Made by a program: the position numbers and the translations under genes
Assembly: GCA_030525875.1 (NCBI GenBank)
Contig: JAUNDV010000005.1
Span: forward strand, 48,469 to 112,468
Direction of reading: 5' to 3'
DNA from: Eubacteriales bacterium
Lineage (GTDB): Bacteria > Bacillota > Clostridia > Lachnospirales > Lachnospiraceae
Length of the DNA: 64,000 nucleotides
Shown here: in pieces, positions 61,901-64,000 of the stretch
How positions within the stretch are numbered: the stretch's first letter is position 1
How the letters are laid out: each line of letters starts with the position of its first letter
Notes under the pieces: generated by a model
Database searches by the model: none
What the model was told of the DNA's origin: nothing
Seen by the model: the letters and a program-made list of their open reading frames with translations, nothing else

Positions 61901-61917
61901 CCAAGGAGGAAAATTAA

Positions 61918-62679
61918 ATGAGCGTTATTTCTATGAAGCAGCTTTTAGAAGCTGGTGTTCACTTTGGTCATCAGACCAGAAGATGGAACCCTAAGATGGC
62001 TCCATACATCTATACCGAGAGAAACGGTATTCATATCATCGATCTCCAGAAGACAGTTGGAAAAGTAGACGAAGCATACAAGGCAATCAATGAAGTAGTT
62101 GCAGAGGGTGGCTCTGTTCTTTTTGTTGGAACAAAGAAGCAGGCTCAGGATGCAGTTAAGTCAGAGGCTTTAAGATGTGGTGAGTTCTACATCAACGAGA
62201 GATGGCTTGGCGGAATGCTTACAAACTTCAAGACAATCCAGTCACGTATCGAGAGACTTAAGGCTATCAGACTCATGGCTGAGGATGGAACATTTGAAGT
62301 TCTTCCTAAGAAGGAAGTTATCCTTTTAAAGAAGGAGCTTGACAAGCTTGAGAAGAACCTTGGCGGAATCGTAGAGATGAAGGAGCTTCCATCAGCTATA
62401 TTCGTAGTTGATCCTAAGAAGGAGAAGATCTGCGTTCAGGAAGCACACATTCTTGGTATTCCACTTATCGGTATGTGCGATACTAACTGTGATCCTGAGG
62501 AGCTTGATCATGTAATTCCTGGTAATGACGATGCTATCCGTGCTGTTAAGCTTATCGTTGCTAAGATGGCTGATGCAGTTATCGAGGCTAAGCAGGGAGA
62601 CGAGGCTTTTGTTGAGGAGTCTGTAGAAGGCGACGGAACAGAGAACGTTGAATACGAGGAGACAAACGAAGAGGCGTAA
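61918..62679 (+). CDS. rpsB: 30S ribosomal protein S2
   Basis: The 253-residue S2. [34 protein letters not shown] (in parts) and [13 protein letters not shown] are hallmark sequences; [15 protein letters not shown] and the [20 protein letters not shown] region complete the fold. The last ~25 residues are acidic. RBS AAGGAGG. It is followed by tsf, its usual partner. Confidence 0.98.
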   Translation: MSVISMKQLLEAGVHFGHQTRRWNPKMAPYIYTERNGIHIIDLQKTVGKVDEAYKAINEVVAEGGSVLFVGTKKQAQDAVKSEALRCGEFYINERWLGGMLTNFKTIQSRIERLKAIRLMAEDGTFEVLPKKEVILLKKELDKLEKNLGGIVEMKELPSAIFVVDPKKEKICVQEAHILGIPLIGMCDTNCDPEELDHVIPGNDDAIRAVKLIVAKMADAVIEAKQGDEAFVEESVEGDGTENVEYEETNEEA

Positions 62680-62754
62680 GCTTTATTTAATTTAGATGCA
62701 GCCTTTGTGCTGCATCATATTTTTATTACTGATTATTTTTAGGAGGTATTTATC

Positions 62755-63696
62755 ATGGCAGCAGTTACAGCAGCAATGGTTAAAGAACTTAGAGAGATGA
62801 CCGGTGCAGGAATGATGGATTGCAAGAAGGCTCTCTCAGCTACAGAAGGAGATATGGATAAGGCTGTAGAGTTTCTTCGTGAAAAGGGTCTTGCAAGCGC
62901 AACAAAGAAGGCTGGACGTATCGCAGCTGAGGGTATCGTAGATACTCTTGTTTCTGAGGATGGTAAGAAGGCAGTTGTTGTTGAGGTTAACTCAGAGACT
63001 GACTTCGTTGCTAAGAACGAGAAGTTCCAGACATATGTTAAGGAAGTTGCTGAGCAGGCACTTAACACATCAGCAGCAGATATGGATGCTTTCCTTGCTG
63101 AGAAGTGGTTCGAGGATGAGTCTAAGACTGTTCAGGAAGAACTTGCTTCACAGATCGCTATCATCGGTGAGAACATGAAGATCCGTCGTTTTGAGAAGCT
63201 TGAGGAGGCTAACGGATTTGTTGCTTCTTACATCCACGCAGGCGGAAAGATCGGCGTTTTAGTAGACGTTGAGTCAGACGTTGTTAACGATGAAATCCAC
63301 GAGATGGCTAAGAACGTAGCAATGCAGATCGCAGCTCTCAGCCCTAAGTTCACAAATAGAAGCGAAGTTGATGCTGATTACATCGAGCACGAGAAGTCAA
63401 TCCTTCTTGCTCAGATCCAGAATGATCCTAAGGAGGCTTCAAAGCCAGAGAAGGTTATTCAGGGTATGATTCAGGGACGTATCAACAAGGAACTTAAGGA
63501 AATCTGCCTTTTAGACCAGACTTATGTTAAGGCTGAGGATGGAAAGCAGTCAGTTCAGGCTTACGTTGATGCAGTTGCTAAGGCAAACAATGCAAAGATC
63601 GTTGTTAAGAAGTTCGTTCGTTTTGAGACTGGTGAAGGACTTGAGAAGAAGAATGAGAACTTCGCAGACGAAGTAGCTAAGCAGATGGGTAACTAA
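62755..63696 (+). CDS. tsf: Elongation factor Ts
   Basis: Nucleotide-exchange factor for EF-Tu. The N-terminal UBA-like part includes VKELREMTGAGMMDCKKAL, the core VEVNSETDFVAKNEKF, and AASYIHAGGKIG-like FVASYIHAGGKIGVLVDVE. 313 residues, normal for Firmicutes. RBS AGGAGG. It follows rpsB by 75 bp and is closed by a strong terminator. Confidence 0.98.
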   Translation: MAAVTAAMVKELREMTGAGMMDCKKALSATEGDMDKAVEFLREKGLASATKKAGRIAAEGIVDTLVSEDGKKAVVVEVNSETDFVAKNEKFQTYVKEVAEQALNTSAADMDAFLAEKWFEDESKTVQEELASQIAIIGENMKIRRFEKLEEANGFVASYIHAGGKIGVLVDVESDVVNDEIHEMAKNVAMQIAALSPKFTNRSEVDADYIEHEKSILLAQIQNDPKEASKPEKVIQGMIQGRINKELKEICLLDQTYVKAEDGKQSVQAYVDAVAKANNAKIVVKKFVRFETGEGLEKKNENFADEVAKQMGN

Positions 63697-63738
63697 TCTG
63701 AATTACTTTATTTGAAATATTGGATAAGATAAAGAATG

Positions 63739-63784
63739 GCTCAAGAGCTTTGAGGATTAACCTCAGGCTTCTTGGGCTTTTTTT
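63739..63784 (+). terminator. Terminator of rpsB-tsf
   Basis: A two-part stem: GCTCAAGA (from 63739) pairs with TCTTGGGC, and inside it TGAGG pairs with CCTCA, followed by seven or more T. Strong. Confidence 0.9.
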
Positions 63785-64000
63785 GTGACTAAAAGGTAGA
63801 AAATACTCTCATCCACCTAGAACCTCCAGAAGTAAACTTGTCAGAGGATGATTTGTACCTAAAGAGGTGAAAATAAAGAAAAAAGGTACAAAACCATATC
63901 ATGAGAAGGAAACCGGATGGTTTGTACCTATAAAGGTTTACACAAAGTTATGTCCATATAATGGTGTAAAAATAAAATGGAAAGAGCCAATGCTCATCCT
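63785..64000. other. Unassigned edge region with inverted repeats and a short open frame
   Basis: I see no recognised gene here. GGTACAAAACCAT (63885-63897) and ATGGTTTGTACC (63917-63928) are inverted copies, and a third related copy, TTTGTACCTAAAGAGGT, starts at 63852. A plus-strand frame is open from 63852 to the window end (49 codons so far) and is very basic, but it has no clear ATG or ribosome site. The frames on the minus strand are also interrupted. It could be the edge of a gene that continues outside the window, or a decayed element. Confidence 0.35.

Noticed and set aside
1-64000. CRISPR arrays, prophage, integrase or complete IS elements
   Set aside because: No regularly spaced direct repeats, no transposase or phage proteins and no attachment-site duplications were seen on either strand.

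Overview
The window is a gene-dense, AT-rich stretch of a Clostridia chromosome. Arginine is mostly AGA, starts are preceded by AGGAGG-type ribosome binding sites, and promoters look like sigma-A sites, often with an extended TG before the -10. The translation/ribosome cluster order, the urate/purine-type catabolic genes and the galacturonate operon together suggest a gut Lachnospiraceae. A pectin user of the Lachnospira/Eubacterium eligens type would fit, but no 16S gene is present and the genus is an inference. I found no phage, complete IS element, CRISPR array or plasmid module; this is core chromosome with catabolic islands.

Layout. 1-10.5 kb: the end of dprA, then topA, rimP (short form), nusA, an L7Ae-like gene, infB, rbfA, nrnA, a truB-ribF fusion and rpsO, i.e. 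the classical transcription/translation and RNA-maturation cluster. 10.6-15.2 kb: an ACT/PFL (UPF0237/UPF0210) pair, an azlCD branched-chain amino-acid exporter on the minus strand, a CofE-like ligase and a tRNA-Glu(CUC). 15.4-22.3 kb: an M32 carboxypeptidase, a membrane-anchored 5'-nucleotidase, then a pyrC-pyrE-pyrB-pyrI operon. 22.4-28.9 kb: an MFS carrier, a YitT-like protein, then uxaA-uxaB-uxaC under a promoter overlapped by a 16-bp palindrome.

28.9-42.1 kb is the most distinctive region. It holds two divergent operons of the anaerobic purine/urate degradation type. On the minus strand run a YheO/DauR-like regulator, ygeX (diaminopropionate ammonia-lyase), ygeY (M20 hydrolase), ygeW (carbamoyltransferase) and arcC (carbamate kinase). 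On the plus strand run ssnA (aminohydrolase), ygfK (Fe-S flavoprotein) and a molybdenum xanthine-dehydrogenase-like protein. The likely logic is that the plus-strand enzymes carry out purine redox and deamination steps. The minus-strand enzymes then turn the diaminopropionate and carbamoyl products into pyruvate, ammonia and ATP. The 345-bp divergent control region contains two promoters, palindromes, and a leader that can fold as a three-way junction with complementary loops; it is a candidate cis-regulatory RNA.

42.4-55.3 kb: ileS (long, type-2-like), glycogen phosphorylase, two adjacent G3E/COG0523 GTPases (one fused to a DUF1980-like tail), an IMPACT protein, a tiny coupled ORF, a TPR membrane protein, typA and a split LysO lysine exporter. 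55.4-64 kb: feoA-feoB, a Cof-type HAD phosphatase, an M24 aminopeptidase P coupled to nagA, then rpsB-tsf. The last ~200 bases hold only inverted repeats and a short open frame that I cannot identify.

Most genes are ordinary housekeeping functions recognised from motifs. The non-routine items are the leader RNA at ssnA, a terminator-shaped hairpin built from rare codons inside pyrC, a strong hairpin between ygeY and ygeW, the truncated RimP, the TruB-RibF fusion and the GTPase-DUF1980 fusion.
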